Assembly: GCF_038562415.1 (NCBI RefSeq)
Contig: NZ_JBCFBA010000009.1
Coordinates: 104,943 to 168,942 of the forward strand
DNA length: 64,000 nucleotides
Reading direction: 5' to 3'
Origin: Solidesulfovibrio sp.
Lineage (GTDB): Bacteria > Desulfobacterota > Desulfovibrionia > Desulfovibrionales > Desulfovibrionaceae
Below the pieces are notes generated by a model that searched no databases, had not been told where the DNA came from, and saw only the letters and a program-made list of their open reading frames with translations. This document shows, in pieces, positions 23,597 to 32,166 of this stretch (the stretch's first letter is position 1; each line of letters opens with the position of its first letter). The position numbers were made by a program, and so were the translations under genes.

Positions 23597-25228
23597 TCAG
23601 GAAGCCGGCCGCCCGGCTTCCCGGCCGGCGGCTTCCTTGGGCGGCGGGTCGCCCTTGTCGCCGGCGAAAACGGGCAGTTCCACCACGAAGGACGTGCCGC
23701 GCGGCGGGTTGTCCTCGGCCCGGATGCTGCCGGCGTAGCGGTCCACGATCTGCTTGCAGATGGCCAGCCCCAGGCCCGTGCCCCGGGTGGCGGAGGGGGG
23801 GGTGGTGTCGCCCCGTCGGGCCTGGTGAAACTTGTCGAAGATGCGTTCGCGCTCCTCGCGGGGGATGCCCGGGCCGGTGTCCGAGACGCGCAGTTCCAGC
23901 CGCCGCGAGCCAAGGTGGGCGGCCGACAGGGTCACCACACCCTCGCCCGTGTGGCGCACGGCGTTGGTGAGCAGGTTGACCAGGACCTGCATGAGCCTGT
24001 CCGGGTCCAGGCGCACCGGCGGGAGCCTGCCCGGGATGTCCACCACCAGGGCCATGGCCTGGTTCTGCTCGTATTCGCCGCTGACGGCGTCGATGGCCGA
24101 GCGGGCCACGGCGGCCGGATCCACGACCCGGTCGTTCCAGTCCAGCCGGCCGGATTCGATCTTGGACAGGTCGAGGAAGTCGTTGACGAGCCTGGTCAGG
24201 CGCGCGCCCTCGGCCTCGATGATGCCCAGGTTTTCGGCGATGCGCGCCCCTTTTCGCCGCAACTTGTCGCTGACCTCGGAAAACGGCATGAAATCCTTGA
24301 TGAAGTCCCGACGGGTCAGCTTGGCGAAACCCAGCACCGACGTCAGGGGCGTGCGCAGGTCGTGGGTGACCGTGGCCAGGAATCCGGATTTGAGGGCATC
24401 GAGTTCGCGCAGCCGTTCGTTGGCCTTGGCCATGTCCTCGGTCTGGCGGGCCAGGGCGTCCGTGCGCTCGTCCACCCGGCGTTCGAGGTCGCGGTTGAGG
24501 GCCTTGAGCCGCGACAGGGCCATGTTGCGATCGGTGACGTCGTAAAAAAGCGTCAACAGCAACGGGGGGTGCCCCGGCAGCCGCAGGGCGGCGCTGGTCG
24601 AGGAAAAAAACCTGCCGTCCAGCGGACTTTGAACTTCCATGGCCACGTTTTGCCCTGAGTCGACGGCTTCGCGGGGGCACCAGGGGCAGGGGGCGTCGCG
24701 GCCGTGGAGGATGGCGTGGCAGGGCTCCCCGATGGGGTCGCGCCCGGCCCGTCGGGCCACGGGAGGATTGGCGTAGACCACGCGCAGGGACGGATCGCAG
24801 GCGATGACATAGCCCGGGAAGCCCGTTTCGAAAGCCTCCCGCCAGGCGGTCGCCCTGGCGGCGTCGCTGACGGCGGCATCGCGTTCGTCCAGGATGTCGA
24901 GCACCGCGGCGATGCCCGCCGCGTTCAGGCCGGCCAGGCGGCGAAGCGGCCCGCCGGACGCCGGGGCGGGGGTGAAATCGCCCGGGGCCAGGAAGACGGC
25001 GTGCATGGGCAGCCCGGCGATGCCGGCCAGGGCCAGGCCCAGGCGCGCCTGATCGGCCGGCTCGAACAGGGGGACCACGGCTACGTCGGGCAGGGCCGTG
25101 GGCGCGAGCAGCAAAAGGGTGTCCAGGGAGAAGCCGGTGGTGCGCCGGCCGGGGGCGGCGAGGCGGGCGGCCAGCAGACGGGCGTCGTGGTCGGGGCCGC
25201 CGACCACGAGCAGACGGCCGCCGCTCAT
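23597..25228 (-). CDS. PAS sensor histidine kinase
   Basis: 543 residues, no membrane helix in the chosen form. The N-terminal 120 residues resemble a degenerate receiver (strand LLVVGG, no clear phospho-Asp). A PAS domain (about 140-255) carries the Cys-rich stretch GEPCHAILHGRDAPCPWCP. A coiled coil follows (about 265-300). The HisKA site is ATVTHDLRTPLTSVLGF, then HATPase motifs NLLTNAVRHTGEG, DTGPGIP and GTGLGLAICKQIVD. A response regulator is not adjacent. I started at 25228; the frame is open to 25387 and that extension would add a hydrophobic leader (LTFLWGWIYCVLCLL), but no ribosome-binding site supports it. Confidence 0.87.
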   Translation of the reverse strand: MSGGRLLVVGGPDHDARLLAARLAAPGRRTTGFSLDTLLLLAPTALPDVAVVPLFEPADQARLGLALAGIAGLPMHAVFLAPGDFTPAPASGGPLRRLAGLNAAGIAAVLDILDERDAAVSDAARATAWREAFETGFPGYVIACDPSLRVVYANPPVARRAGRDPIGEPCHAILHGRDAPCPWCPREAVDSGQNVAMEVQSPLDGRFFSSTSAALRLPGHPPLLLTLFYDVTDRNMALSRLKALNRDLERRVDERTDALARQTEDMAKANERLRELDALKSGFLATVTHDLRTPLTSVLGFAKLTRRDFIKDFMPFSEVSDKLRRKGARIAENLGIIEAEGARLTRLVNDFLDLSKIESGRLDWNDRVVDPAAVARSAIDAVSGEYEQNQAMALVVDIPGRLPPVRLDPDRLMQVLVNLLTNAVRHTGEGVVTLSAAHLGSRRLELRVSDTGPGIPREERERIFDKFHQARRGDTTPPSATRGTGLGLAICKQIVDRYAGSIRAEDNPPRGTSFVVELPVFAGDKGDPPPKEAAGREAGRPAS

Positions 25229-25444
25229 GTCATGGCTCCGCCCCGCGGCCGTGAGGCGTCCGCTTTCGGGGCACAAGCCGGGTCGCCCGGGAGGAGACAG
25301 CTCGTCGGATGCACGGCGGACAACTCCATGCGCTGGGGGAAGGAGGCAAAGCACACAATAAATCCAGCCCCACAAGAAAGTTAGCATGAGTCCGGATCGC
25401 CCGCAAGTGATCCTTGGCGGGAGGCGTCGGCCGGGAAATGCCGC

Positions 25445-25921
25445 TCAGGTCAGGCTGCGGCGGTCGATGCGCAGGCACAGGCTCGGCAGGGCCAGGCCCA
25501 AAGCCAGGGCCATGAGGATGTAGGCCATGGTCAGGAAACTGTGGCAGGCCTGGAAGAACGTGGCCGGGTCCTGGGTGTCGGCGAAGCGCATGAACCCGGT
25601 CATGGCCTTGAAGGCGTGGGTTCCGGGAACCATGTTGATGACCCCGGGGATCGAAAAGAGGTGGGTCGGCAACAGCAGCCGCTTATGGGGCCAGAAGGAG
25701 AAAAGGCTCACGCTCGTTGCGGCCAGAAGCGTGGCCAGCTCGGCGCCCAGGCCCAGGCCCAGGGCCAGGGTGCGAAGGCCCATGCCCAGGGCGCCGCAGG
25801 CGGCGCACCAGCGCAGGGTGCCCGGCGGCGCGTTAAAAAGGATGGCGAAGCCCACCGAGGCCAGGGCGCCGCACGGGGCCAGGTACAGCGTTTCGAGCAG
25901 GAAGCCGGGCAGCGCCGTCAC
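25445..25921 (-). CDS. Threonine/serine exporter-like protein, small subunit (ThrE_2 type)
   Basis: 158 residues with about four to five membrane helices. The motif GVINMVPGTHAFKAM and the preceding SIPG turn are characteristic of the small partner (ThrE_2, formerly DUF3815) in split ThrE exporters. The ATG overlaps the stop of the larger partner by 4 bases (ATGA), so the two are co-translated and probably form one complex. By analogy with the fused ThrE of Corynebacterium the pair would export threonine/serine or related metabolites; the substrate here is unproven. Confidence 0.82.
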   Translation of the reverse strand: MTALPGFLLETLYLAPCGALASVGFAILFNAPPGTLRWCAACGALGMGLRTLALGLGLGAELATLLAATSVSLFSFWPHKRLLLPTHLFSIPGVINMVPGTHAFKAMTGFMRFADTQDPATFFQACHSFLTMAYILMALALGLALPSLCLRIDRRSLT

Positions 25922-26715
25922 CAGATCCCCCGCAGGCTCAGGGCCAGCACCATGCCCAGCGTCAGGGCCATGATCATGACCAGGCCCATCACGGCCCGGG
26001 TCAGGCCCACCGTGACGTAGCCCCGGATGAGCTCCTCGAAGGCGTCGATGAGCGGCACCCCGGGAATGAGGAACAAGACGCAGGCGGTTTCCACGATCTG
26101 GTGGTGCTCGGGCACGAAGGTCCCCAGGATCAGGGCGGCGGAGGTGGCGACAAAGGCGCTGGCGGCAAAGACCAGGACCACGTTGAAGCGCAGGCTGGCC
26201 AGGAAAAACCGGGTGTGCCCCCCCAGGAAGGCCGCCACGGCCGTGGCCAGAAAGGCCGCCGGCCCGCCGCCGAAAATCACGGCAAAGGCCCCGCAGGCCA
26301 GGGCCACGGCCAGGGCGCTGACCTGGCGCGGGTAGACGGCCGTGGAGAAGCGCACGGCGTTGACCCGGGCGGCCAGGTTGGCCGGGGCCTGGCCGTCATG
26401 CTGGATTTGCTTGCCGAGCCGGTAGATGGCGCCGATCTTGTTGAAATCCACGCCATGGCCATCGATGCTTTGCACCATGGTCACGGTCTCCCCGCCACGC
26501 ACGATGGTGATGGTCAGGGCGTTGTGGGCGACGAAGATATGCAGGTGTTGCGGGTGGACACCCGCGAGCATGCTGTTGATGACGCGCCGGACGGTGACGA
26601 TTTCGCCGCCCGCGCCGAACATGACCGCCCCGGCCCGGATGACCGGGGTGAGGGCCGAAGCCAGGCTGGGGGCGGCGGCGCCGGCGGGCTCGGCGGGGCG
26701 GGTGGCGTCGGGCAT
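25918..26715 (-). CDS. Threonine/serine exporter-like protein, large subunit (ThrE/DUF1212 type)
   Basis: 265 residues. A cytosolic ThrE N-terminal domain (about 20-125) has the family signature RAGAVMFGAGGEIVTVRRVINSM; five membrane helices follow, with FLIPGVPLIDAFEELIRGYVTVGLTRAVMG as the second signature. It pairs with the small subunit gene immediately downstream (4-base overlap). The ATG at 26715 was chosen because the frame upstream is low complexity and lies in the divergent leader of the FUSC gene; no strong ribosome-binding site is visible, which lowers confidence in the exact start. Confidence 0.85.
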   Translation of the reverse strand: MPDATRPAEPAGAAAPSLASALTPVIRAGAVMFGAGGEIVTVRRVINSMLAGVHPQHLHIFVAHNALTITIVRGGETVTMVQSIDGHGVDFNKIGAIYRLGKQIQHDGQAPANLAARVNAVRFSTAVYPRQVSALAVALACGAFAVIFGGGPAAFLATAVAAFLGGHTRFFLASLRFNVVLVFAASAFVATSAALILGTFVPEHHQIVETACVLFLIPGVPLIDAFEELIRGYVTVGLTRAVMGLVMIMALTLGMVLALSLRGIW

Positions 26716-26884
26716 GGGGTTTCGCGGCGGACGGTGTTGGCGGGACGCTGCCCCGGGCCGGCCGTCGCGGGAGTTGTCTAAGCCGCTTCGCGCCCGGGCG
26801 CAACGGGAAACTGCCGGGCCGCAAAAAGGGCTGGGCAAGCCGGGGTTGGCGGCGTACAGAGCCCGCGTTTTGCAAGGAGACACT

Positions 26885-27973
26885 GTGCCGGTCAAGAGAC
26901 GAATCCCCGTCGCGAAGCTGTTGCGACATGTCCAGCATTCGGGGCTGCGCCACGCCCTGCGCACCGCCACGGCCGCCGTGGTCACCCTGGCCGTGGTTAC
27001 GGCCCTGAGGCTCCCCCAGGGCTACTGGGCCGTGGTCACGGCCGTCATCGTCATGCAGGCCAACCTCGGCGGCTCCATCCAGGCCTCCTGGGCGCGCCTG
27101 GCCGGCACGGCCATCGGCGCCGTGTCCGGGGCGCTGGCCGCCTCTCTCGGCGGGCAGGCCTGGTACGCGGTGGGCGGGGCGGTGTTCGTCACCCTGGCCG
27201 CCTGCACGGGGGTGGCCAGGCTGCGGGAGAGCTCCCGCGTGGCCGGCATCACGGCCGTCATCGTCATCCTGGGCGGCCATCCCGGGGCGTCGGCCTGGCA
27301 ACCGGGCCTGGACCGCTTCCTCGAAATATCCCTCGGCATCCTCACCGCCCTGGCCGTATCGGTTTTCGTGCTGCCTTCCCGGGCCAGCCGGGCCCTGGAC
27401 CACGGCCTGGCCGCCATCTTCGAGGACGTGGCCGCCTGTTTCGCCCTGGTGGTGGAGGGGCGGCTCCACGAGGAGTCCGTCGAGCGGCGGGTGTTCGCCC
27501 TCAAGGACCGCATCCTGCGCACCCTGGCCCGCTGCCGGGAGCTGCGCCGCGAGGCCGGGGCGGAGGGCGTAAGCGGCGAGGCGGAGGCCCAGCGGGCCAT
27601 GCTCCTTTTCCGGGCCGAGCGGCTCTTCGAGCACGTCCTGGCCATGGACCACGTGGCGACCGAATGGCGGGGCAAGGGGCTGCACCGCCACCTGCCCGGG
27701 GAGTTGGCCGGGCTCGAAGCGGCCACCGCCGAGGTCCTGACGGGGCTTGGCGCCCACCTGCGCCGCCGCGAGCCCCTGCCTGACCTGGCGCGGCTCGGCG
27801 AAAGCGTCAAGGCCGCCCGGGAAAAGCTCGCCGCCATGCGCCGCGAACGCGCCCCGGCCGCCTACGACCTCAGCGAAGTCATGCACTTTTTCAGCTTCAT
27901 GCACGGCATGCTCTCCTGCGCCGCCGACGCCGGCGAGATCGTGCGGCGCCTGCGCGCCGCCGGGGACGACTAG
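26885..27973 (+). CDS. FUSC family (aromatic acid exporter-like) membrane protein
   Basis: 362 residues. The N-terminal half has about six membrane helices with the FUSC/ArAE signature: LRHALRTATAAVVTLAV, YWAVVTAVIVMQANLGGSIQASWARLAGTAIGA and the LGGHPG loop. The C-terminal half (about 170-362) is soluble and helical, as in AaeB/FusC-type efflux components. GTG at 26885 is the best start because AAGGAG lies 6 bases upstream; the longer frame back to 26426 overlaps the divergent exporter gene. The substrate is unknown; relatives export aromatic carboxylic acids. No membrane-fusion partner is adjacent. Confidence 0.85.
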   Translation: MPVKRRIPVAKLLRHVQHSGLRHALRTATAAVVTLAVVTALRLPQGYWAVVTAVIVMQANLGGSIQASWARLAGTAIGAVSGALAASLGGQAWYAVGGAVFVTLAACTGVARLRESSRVAGITAVIVILGGHPGASAWQPGLDRFLEISLGILTALAVSVFVLPSRASRALDHGLAAIFEDVAACFALVVEGRLHEESVERRVFALKDRILRTLARCRELRREAGAEGVSGEAEAQRAMLLFRAERLFEHVLAMDHVATEWRGKGLHRHLPGELAGLEAATAEVLTGLGAHLRRREPLPDLARLGESVKAAREKLAAMRRERAPAAYDLSEVMHFFSFMHGMLSCAADAGEIVRRLRAAGDD

Positions 27974-28054
27974 GCCGCGTTGCCCAACGGCCCGGGCGCT
28001 GCTACCCTGGGAGCGCCAATCGCCCGGTTCGGGCGGGATGGAGGCGGGTTGACG

Positions 28055-28969
28055 ATGCAGGTCTCTGCCCTTCTGGCCGCCGCGCGCCGCGTGCGCCTGA
28101 CCGGCTTTTCCCCGGCCCGGGACGCCCTGGCCGGCGGCTACCGTTCGGCCTACCGGGGATATGGCCTCGAATACGAGGAATCCCGGGAATACGCGCCCGG
28201 CGACGATGCGGCGGCCCTGGACTGGAAGGTCACGGCCCGGCTTTCGCGTCCCTTTGTCAAGCGCTTTCGCGAGGAGCGCGCCCGCACGGTCATGCTGGCC
28301 GTGGACGTGAGCGCCTCCATGGCCGCCGGCACGGGGCCGGGCGACACGGCCTTCGCCGCGGCCCTGGCCGCCGTCATCCTGGCCCGAAGCGCGGCGGCCA
28401 ACCGCGACCGGGTGGGGTTGGTGCTTTTTTCCGACCGCGTGGAGGCGTTTGTCCCGCCCGGCAAGGGGCCGGGCCAGGAGCGGGGCGTGGCCGCCGTCCT
28501 GGCCGGAGCCGCGCCCCGGGGACGCGGCACCGACCCCCGGCCGGCCCTGGCCCTGGTCGCGGCCGCGTTGGCCCATCGCAGTCCGGTCTTTCTCGTCTCC
28601 GACTTCGCGGGCGCCGATTTCGCCGCCGCCCTGGGCAGCCTCGCCGCGCGCCACGACGTCACGGCCGTGGTCGTCGGCGGGGCGGGCCAGGAATTTTCCC
28701 CGCCACGGGGCATCCTGACCGTGGCCGATGTCGAGACGGGCCGGCGCCTGACCATCGACTGCGCCGGCCAGGCCGCCCGGGCCAAGCTGGCCGCCGTCCG
28801 GCGGGAGGCGCGCCAGGCGACCCTGGTCGCCCTGCGCCGGGCCGGGGCCGGGGTGGTGGAAATCGATCCCGCCGCCCATCCCGGGCCGGCCCTGGCCGCC
28901 CATTTCCGCCGTCGCGCCCGGCCGGCCGGCTACGCGTCGCCGGACCGTCGGAGCACGCCCCATGGATGA
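28055..28969 (+). CDS. DUF58 protein with VWA-like MIDAS site (start of the Bat operon)
   Basis: 304 residues. The DUF58 signature SREYAPGDDAAALDWKVTARLSRPFVKRFREER is at about residues 45-75, followed by a von Willebrand A-like domain with the metal-ion site DVSAS (VMLAVDVSASMAAG). DUF58 proteins are usually encoded with MoxR ATPases and VWA/Bat proteins and probably act as adaptors or co-chaperones. GGAGG lies 7 bases upstream of the ATG. The stop overlaps the next gene by 8 bases, which starts the tight operon through 34390. MoxR, normally first, is at the far end here. Confidence 0.9.
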   Translation: MQVSALLAAARRVRLTGFSPARDALAGGYRSAYRGYGLEYEESREYAPGDDAAALDWKVTARLSRPFVKRFREERARTVMLAVDVSASMAAGTGPGDTAFAAALAAVILARSAAANRDRVGLVLFSDRVEAFVPPGKGPGQERGVAAVLAGAAPRGRGTDPRPALALVAAALAHRSPVFLVSDFAGADFAAALGSLAARHDVTAVVVGGAGQEFSPPRGILTVADVETGRRLTIDCAGQAARAKLAAVRREARQATLVALRRAGAGVVEIDPAAHPGPALAAHFRRRARPAGYASPDRRSTPHG

Positions 28970-29426
28970 CATCCGCGACATCAAGGGGCCGGTCCCCGTG
29001 CCCGAGCCGGCCGGCCCGGGCGGCCTGCTCGCCGGCCTGGGCCTGGCCGCCCTGTGCGGCCTGGCCGTGTGGCGCTGGCGGCGAAGGCGCCTTCGGCCCG
29101 GCCGGCCGGCCCTTCGGGCGGCGGTGCGCGCCCTGGACGCGCTCGAAGGCGAGGGCGGCGCCCTGGCCGACCGGGACCATTATTTCCGCCTGGCCGAGGT
29201 CGTGCGCCGCATCCTGGCCGTGCGCCTGGGAGAGGCGGCCACGGCCATGACCACGGCCGAGCTGGAACCGTTGCTCACGCGGCTTGCCCCGGACATGGCC
29301 GCCGAAGCCGCCGCGCTGCTGGCGCGCGCCGAGGCCGTCTGCTACGCCGGCCTGGCCGTGGACGCCCAGGCGCGCCGCAGCGACGGCCAAACCGCCAGGC
29401 GCCTGGCCACGGCGCCCCTTCCGTGA
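28962..29426 (+). CDS. DUF4381-like membrane protein of the Bat operon
   Basis: 154 residues. One membrane helix (about 20-38, GGLLAGLGLAALCGLAVWRW) is followed by a basic RRRR stretch and a helical cytosolic domain with DHYFRLAEVVRRILAVRLGE and TTAELEPLL, the pattern of DUF4381 proteins found between DUF58 and BatA. The gene overlaps its neighbours on both sides (8 bases upstream, GTGA downstream). Its function is unknown; position suggests a membrane adaptor between the MoxR/DUF58 module and the VWA proteins. Confidence 0.75.
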   Translation: MDDIRDIKGPVPVPEPAGPGGLLAGLGLAALCGLAVWRWRRRRLRPGRPALRAAVRALDALEGEGGALADRDHYFRLAEVVRRILAVRLGEAATAMTTAELEPLLTRLAPDMAAEAAALLARAEAVCYAGLAVDAQARRSDGQTARRLATAPLP

Positions 29427-30412
29427 TCGGCCTGGCCCATCCCCAGGCCCTGTGGGGGCTGTTGGCCCTGCCCCTGGCGCTTTTGGCCCGGCGGCTGCGG
29501 CCGGCCCCGGCCCTGCCCGTGGCCGACATCGGCCCCTGGCGCGCCGGCGCCCGGCCGGCAATGCGGTCGCATGCGCCCATGGCCTGCCGCCTGCTGGGGC
29601 TGGCCGCGCTCGTTTTCGCCCTGGCCGGGCCGCGCCTGGCCGGGGAGGCCGTGAGCTACCGGGGGCGGGGCGCGGACATCATGCTGGCCATCGATTTGTC
29701 CGAATCCATGGGCGCCCTGGACATGGCCCTGGGCGACCGCACGGTCAGCCGCCTGGAAGCCGTGGTGGGCCAGGTCGAGCGTTTCGCCCGGGCCCGGCCC
29801 GGGGACCGCGTCGGCCTGGTGGCCTTCGGCAGCCGGGCCTACGTCGTCATGCCGCCAAGCGCCGACCGCGAGGCCCTGGCCCGCGCCTTGACCCGGCTGG
29901 CCGTGGGCGCGGCCGGTCGGCGCACGGCCATGGGCGATGCCGTGGCCCTGGCCGTCAAGCGCCTGGACGGGGCGCCGGGGCTGGCCAGGGCGGTGGTCGT
30001 TTTCGGCGACGGCCGCTCCAACGCCGGGGAGCTTCGCCCCGAGACGGCCGCCCTGGCCGCCGCCGACCGGGGCGTGGTCGTCCACGCCGTGGGCGTGGGC
30101 GGCGACGGGCCGGCCCCGTTTCTGGTCAACCATCCCCTGCTCGGCCAGGAGATCGTGCGCGAGGACGCGACCGTGGACACGGCCTCCCTGACCGCGCTGG
30201 CCAGGGCCACGGGCGGGGTGTTTGCCCGGGCCGACGATCCGGCCGCCCTGTCCCGGGCCATCGACACCGCGAGCGCGCGCACGCCAAGCGACATGGTCCC
30301 CGTGTCCCGGGCCGAGGACACGCCGTTGGCCCCCCTGGCCGTGGCCCTGGCCGTGTGTCTGCTCGTGGCCTGGGCCGGGCTTTCCGCCACGCGCTTGCCG
30401 AGGTTGCCATGA
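29423..30412 (+). CDS. batA: BatA-like VWA membrane protein
   Basis: 329 residues. N-terminal helices (ALWGLLALPLALLARRL, about 8-24, and CRLLGLAALVFALAGPRLAG, about 53-72) precede a VWA domain with intact MIDAS residues in AIDLSESMGALD and later AMGDAVALAVKRL and VVFGDGRSNAG. A C-terminal helix (LAVALAVCLLVAWAGL) closes it, the canonical BatA layout. Translation starts at GTG in a GTGA overlap with the DUF4381 gene. Bat proteins were named for Bacteroides aerotolerance and are linked to envelope stress; the symbol is by architecture and operon place. Confidence 0.88.
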   Translation: MIGLAHPQALWGLLALPLALLARRLRPAPALPVADIGPWRAGARPAMRSHAPMACRLLGLAALVFALAGPRLAGEAVSYRGRGADIMLAIDLSESMGALDMALGDRTVSRLEAVVGQVERFARARPGDRVGLVAFGSRAYVVMPPSADREALARALTRLAVGAAGRRTAMGDAVALAVKRLDGAPGLARAVVVFGDGRSNAGELRPETAALAAADRGVVVHAVGVGGDGPAPFLVNHPLLGQEIVREDATVDTASLTALARATGGVFARADDPAALSRAIDTASARTPSDMVPVSRAEDTPLAPLAVALAVCLLVAWAGLSATRLPRLP

Positions 30413-32166
30413 TGTTCGCCCGGCCGCAGTGGCTCGCCTTGCTGGCGGCCGTGCCCCTGGCCGCCTGGTTTGTCTGGCTGGGGGCGCGCTCGCGTCGCCT
30501 GGCGGCCGCCGTTTTTCCCGGGCTTGGCCGAGGGCCCGGACGGGGCCTCAAAAACACCTTGTTCCTGTCGGGACTTGCCTGCCTGTGTCTGGCCGCCGCC
30601 GGGCCGGGCGGACAAAGCGAACCGGCCCGGCCGGCGCCGGTCGGGCGGCTGTCGCTGATCGTCGCCCTGGACTGCTCGCGCAGCATGCTGGCCCGGGATT
30701 TGCCTCCGGACCGGCTGGCCGCCGCCAAGGCCCTTGTCCTGGAGGTCCTTTCCCGGCTGCCGCAGGCCGAGGTGGGCCTGGTGGGCTTTGCCGGTCGGGC
30801 CTGGCTGGCCTGTCCGCTGACGCGGGACCGGGCCGGGCTGGCCCTTTTCCTGGAAGGGCTTTCCCCGGCGGCGGCGCCCCTTGGCGGCACCTCCATTCCG
30901 GCCGCCCTGGAAGCGTCCCGCCTGGCCCTGGCCGGGGCCGAGGCCGGGGCGGTGCTGCTCGTCTCCGACGGCGAGGACACGCTTGCCCCGCGCGAGGGCG
31001 GGCAGCGCCGGCCGGGCGGGCCGCCGGTGGCCACCGTGGCCGTGGGCGGCCCGGTGCCCGTGGCCGTGCCGGTGGCAGCGGGCAAGGCGGGCCTGCTGCG
31101 CGATGCCACGGGCGCGCCGGTCCTGGTCGGCGTGGGCGCGGCTTCGCTTGCGGCCCTGGCCCGGGAAACCGGCGGCCAGGCCTTCCGGTTGGCGCCGGAC
31201 GCGCCCGATCCCGGGCCGGCCATCGCCGCCGCCCTGGCCGCCCTGGCCCCGTCGGCCGGGGATGCCGAAGCCCCCGGGCAAGCCGGGGATCGGACGGCCT
31301 TTTTTTGCCTTGTCGGCTTGGCCCTGCTGCTGGCCGACTTGAGTCTGCGGCCCAGGGCTGGGGCCACCCTTGGCCTGTGTCTTTGCCTCGGCCTGGCCGG
31401 GCCGGGGCTTGCCTTGGCCGGGTCCGCGGCGGCGCAGGTTCGGGCCTTCGTGAACCGAGGCCTCGACGCCTTTGCCGCCGGCGACGACGCGGCGGCCCTG
31501 GAGGCGTTCTTGCGTGCCCGGGTGCTCGCCCCGGACAGTCCGGAACTCCTGTTCGACGTCGGCGCGGCCAGCTACCGCCTGGGCCGCTTCGCCCGGGCCG
31601 GCGAATGCTTCGCCCGGGCGGCCGCCGTCGCGACCAGCCCGACCCTTCGGGCCAAGGCCCTGTACAACCAGGGCAATGCCGCCTTTCGCCAGGGCGACGC
31701 GGACGCGGCCATGGCGCTCTACGAAGCGGCCCTGGCCGTCGATCCCGCCGACGCCGACGCCCGGGCCAACCTGGACTGGCTGCGTCAGCGTCGCCAGGCC
31801 CGGCAACCCGAGCCGGACACCGGGGAGGCCGGCAAGGATTCGGGCCAGACGCCGCCGGCCCAGGCGGGCGGCCGGGGCCAGGCCGACCGTCCCGGCCAGG
31901 CGCCGTCGGCCCAGGGCCGCGATGACGGGGGCGGCGACGAGGCGCGGCAGGCCGACGAGACACCGCAGGCGCCCGGCCGCCCCGGCCCGGCCGCCCCGGA
32001 CACGCGGGCCGCGCCCCTGGCCGCCGAAAAGGGCCGGAAAGCCGGCGAGAAACGGGCCGTGGCCCCCGGCGGCGCCGACGACCCCATCCTGTCGCGCGTG
32101 CCCGACCTGGCGGGGCTGCCCGAAACGTCGGGCTACGGCCGGCCGAACGTGGAGAAGGACTGGTGA
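30409..32166 (+). CDS. BatB-BatC fusion: VWA plus TPR protein
   Basis: 585 residues. The BatB part has an N-terminal helix (LALLAAVPLAAWFVWLG), a second (NTLFLSGLACLCLAAAGPG), a VWA domain with MIDAS DCSRS (IVALDCSRSMLARDLPPDR) and GGTSIPAAL, and a third helix near 300-320. A second hydrophobic stretch (LGLCLCLGLAGPGLALAG, about 328-345) leads to the BatC part: TPR repeats at about 350-465 (FVNRGLDAFAAGDDAAALEAF, ALYNQGNAAFRQGDADAAMALYEAAL), then a charged low-complexity tail rich in Gln, Gly and Asp. BatB and BatC are often separate genes. Tandem ATG codons at 30409 and 30412 overlap the batA stop. Confidence 0.88.
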   Translation: MMFARPQWLALLAAVPLAAWFVWLGARSRRLAAAVFPGLGRGPGRGLKNTLFLSGLACLCLAAAGPGGQSEPARPAPVGRLSLIVALDCSRSMLARDLPPDRLAAAKALVLEVLSRLPQAEVGLVGFAGRAWLACPLTRDRAGLALFLEGLSPAAAPLGGTSIPAALEASRLALAGAEAGAVLLVSDGEDTLAPREGGQRRPGGPPVATVAVGGPVPVAVPVAAGKAGLLRDATGAPVLVGVGAASLAALARETGGQAFRLAPDAPDPGPAIAAALAALAPSAGDAEAPGQAGDRTAFFCLVGLALLLADLSLRPRAGATLGLCLCLGLAGPGLALAGSAAAQVRAFVNRGLDAFAAGDDAAALEAFLRARVLAPDSPELLFDVGAASYRLGRFARAGECFARAAAVATSPTLRAKALYNQGNAAFRQGDADAAMALYEAALAVDPADADARANLDWLRQRRQARQPEPDTGEAGKDSGQTPPAQAGGRGQADRPGQAPSAQGRDDGGGDEARQADETPQAPGRPGPAAPDTRAAPLAAEKGRKAGEKRAVAPGGADDPILSRVPDLAGLPETSGYGRPNVEKDW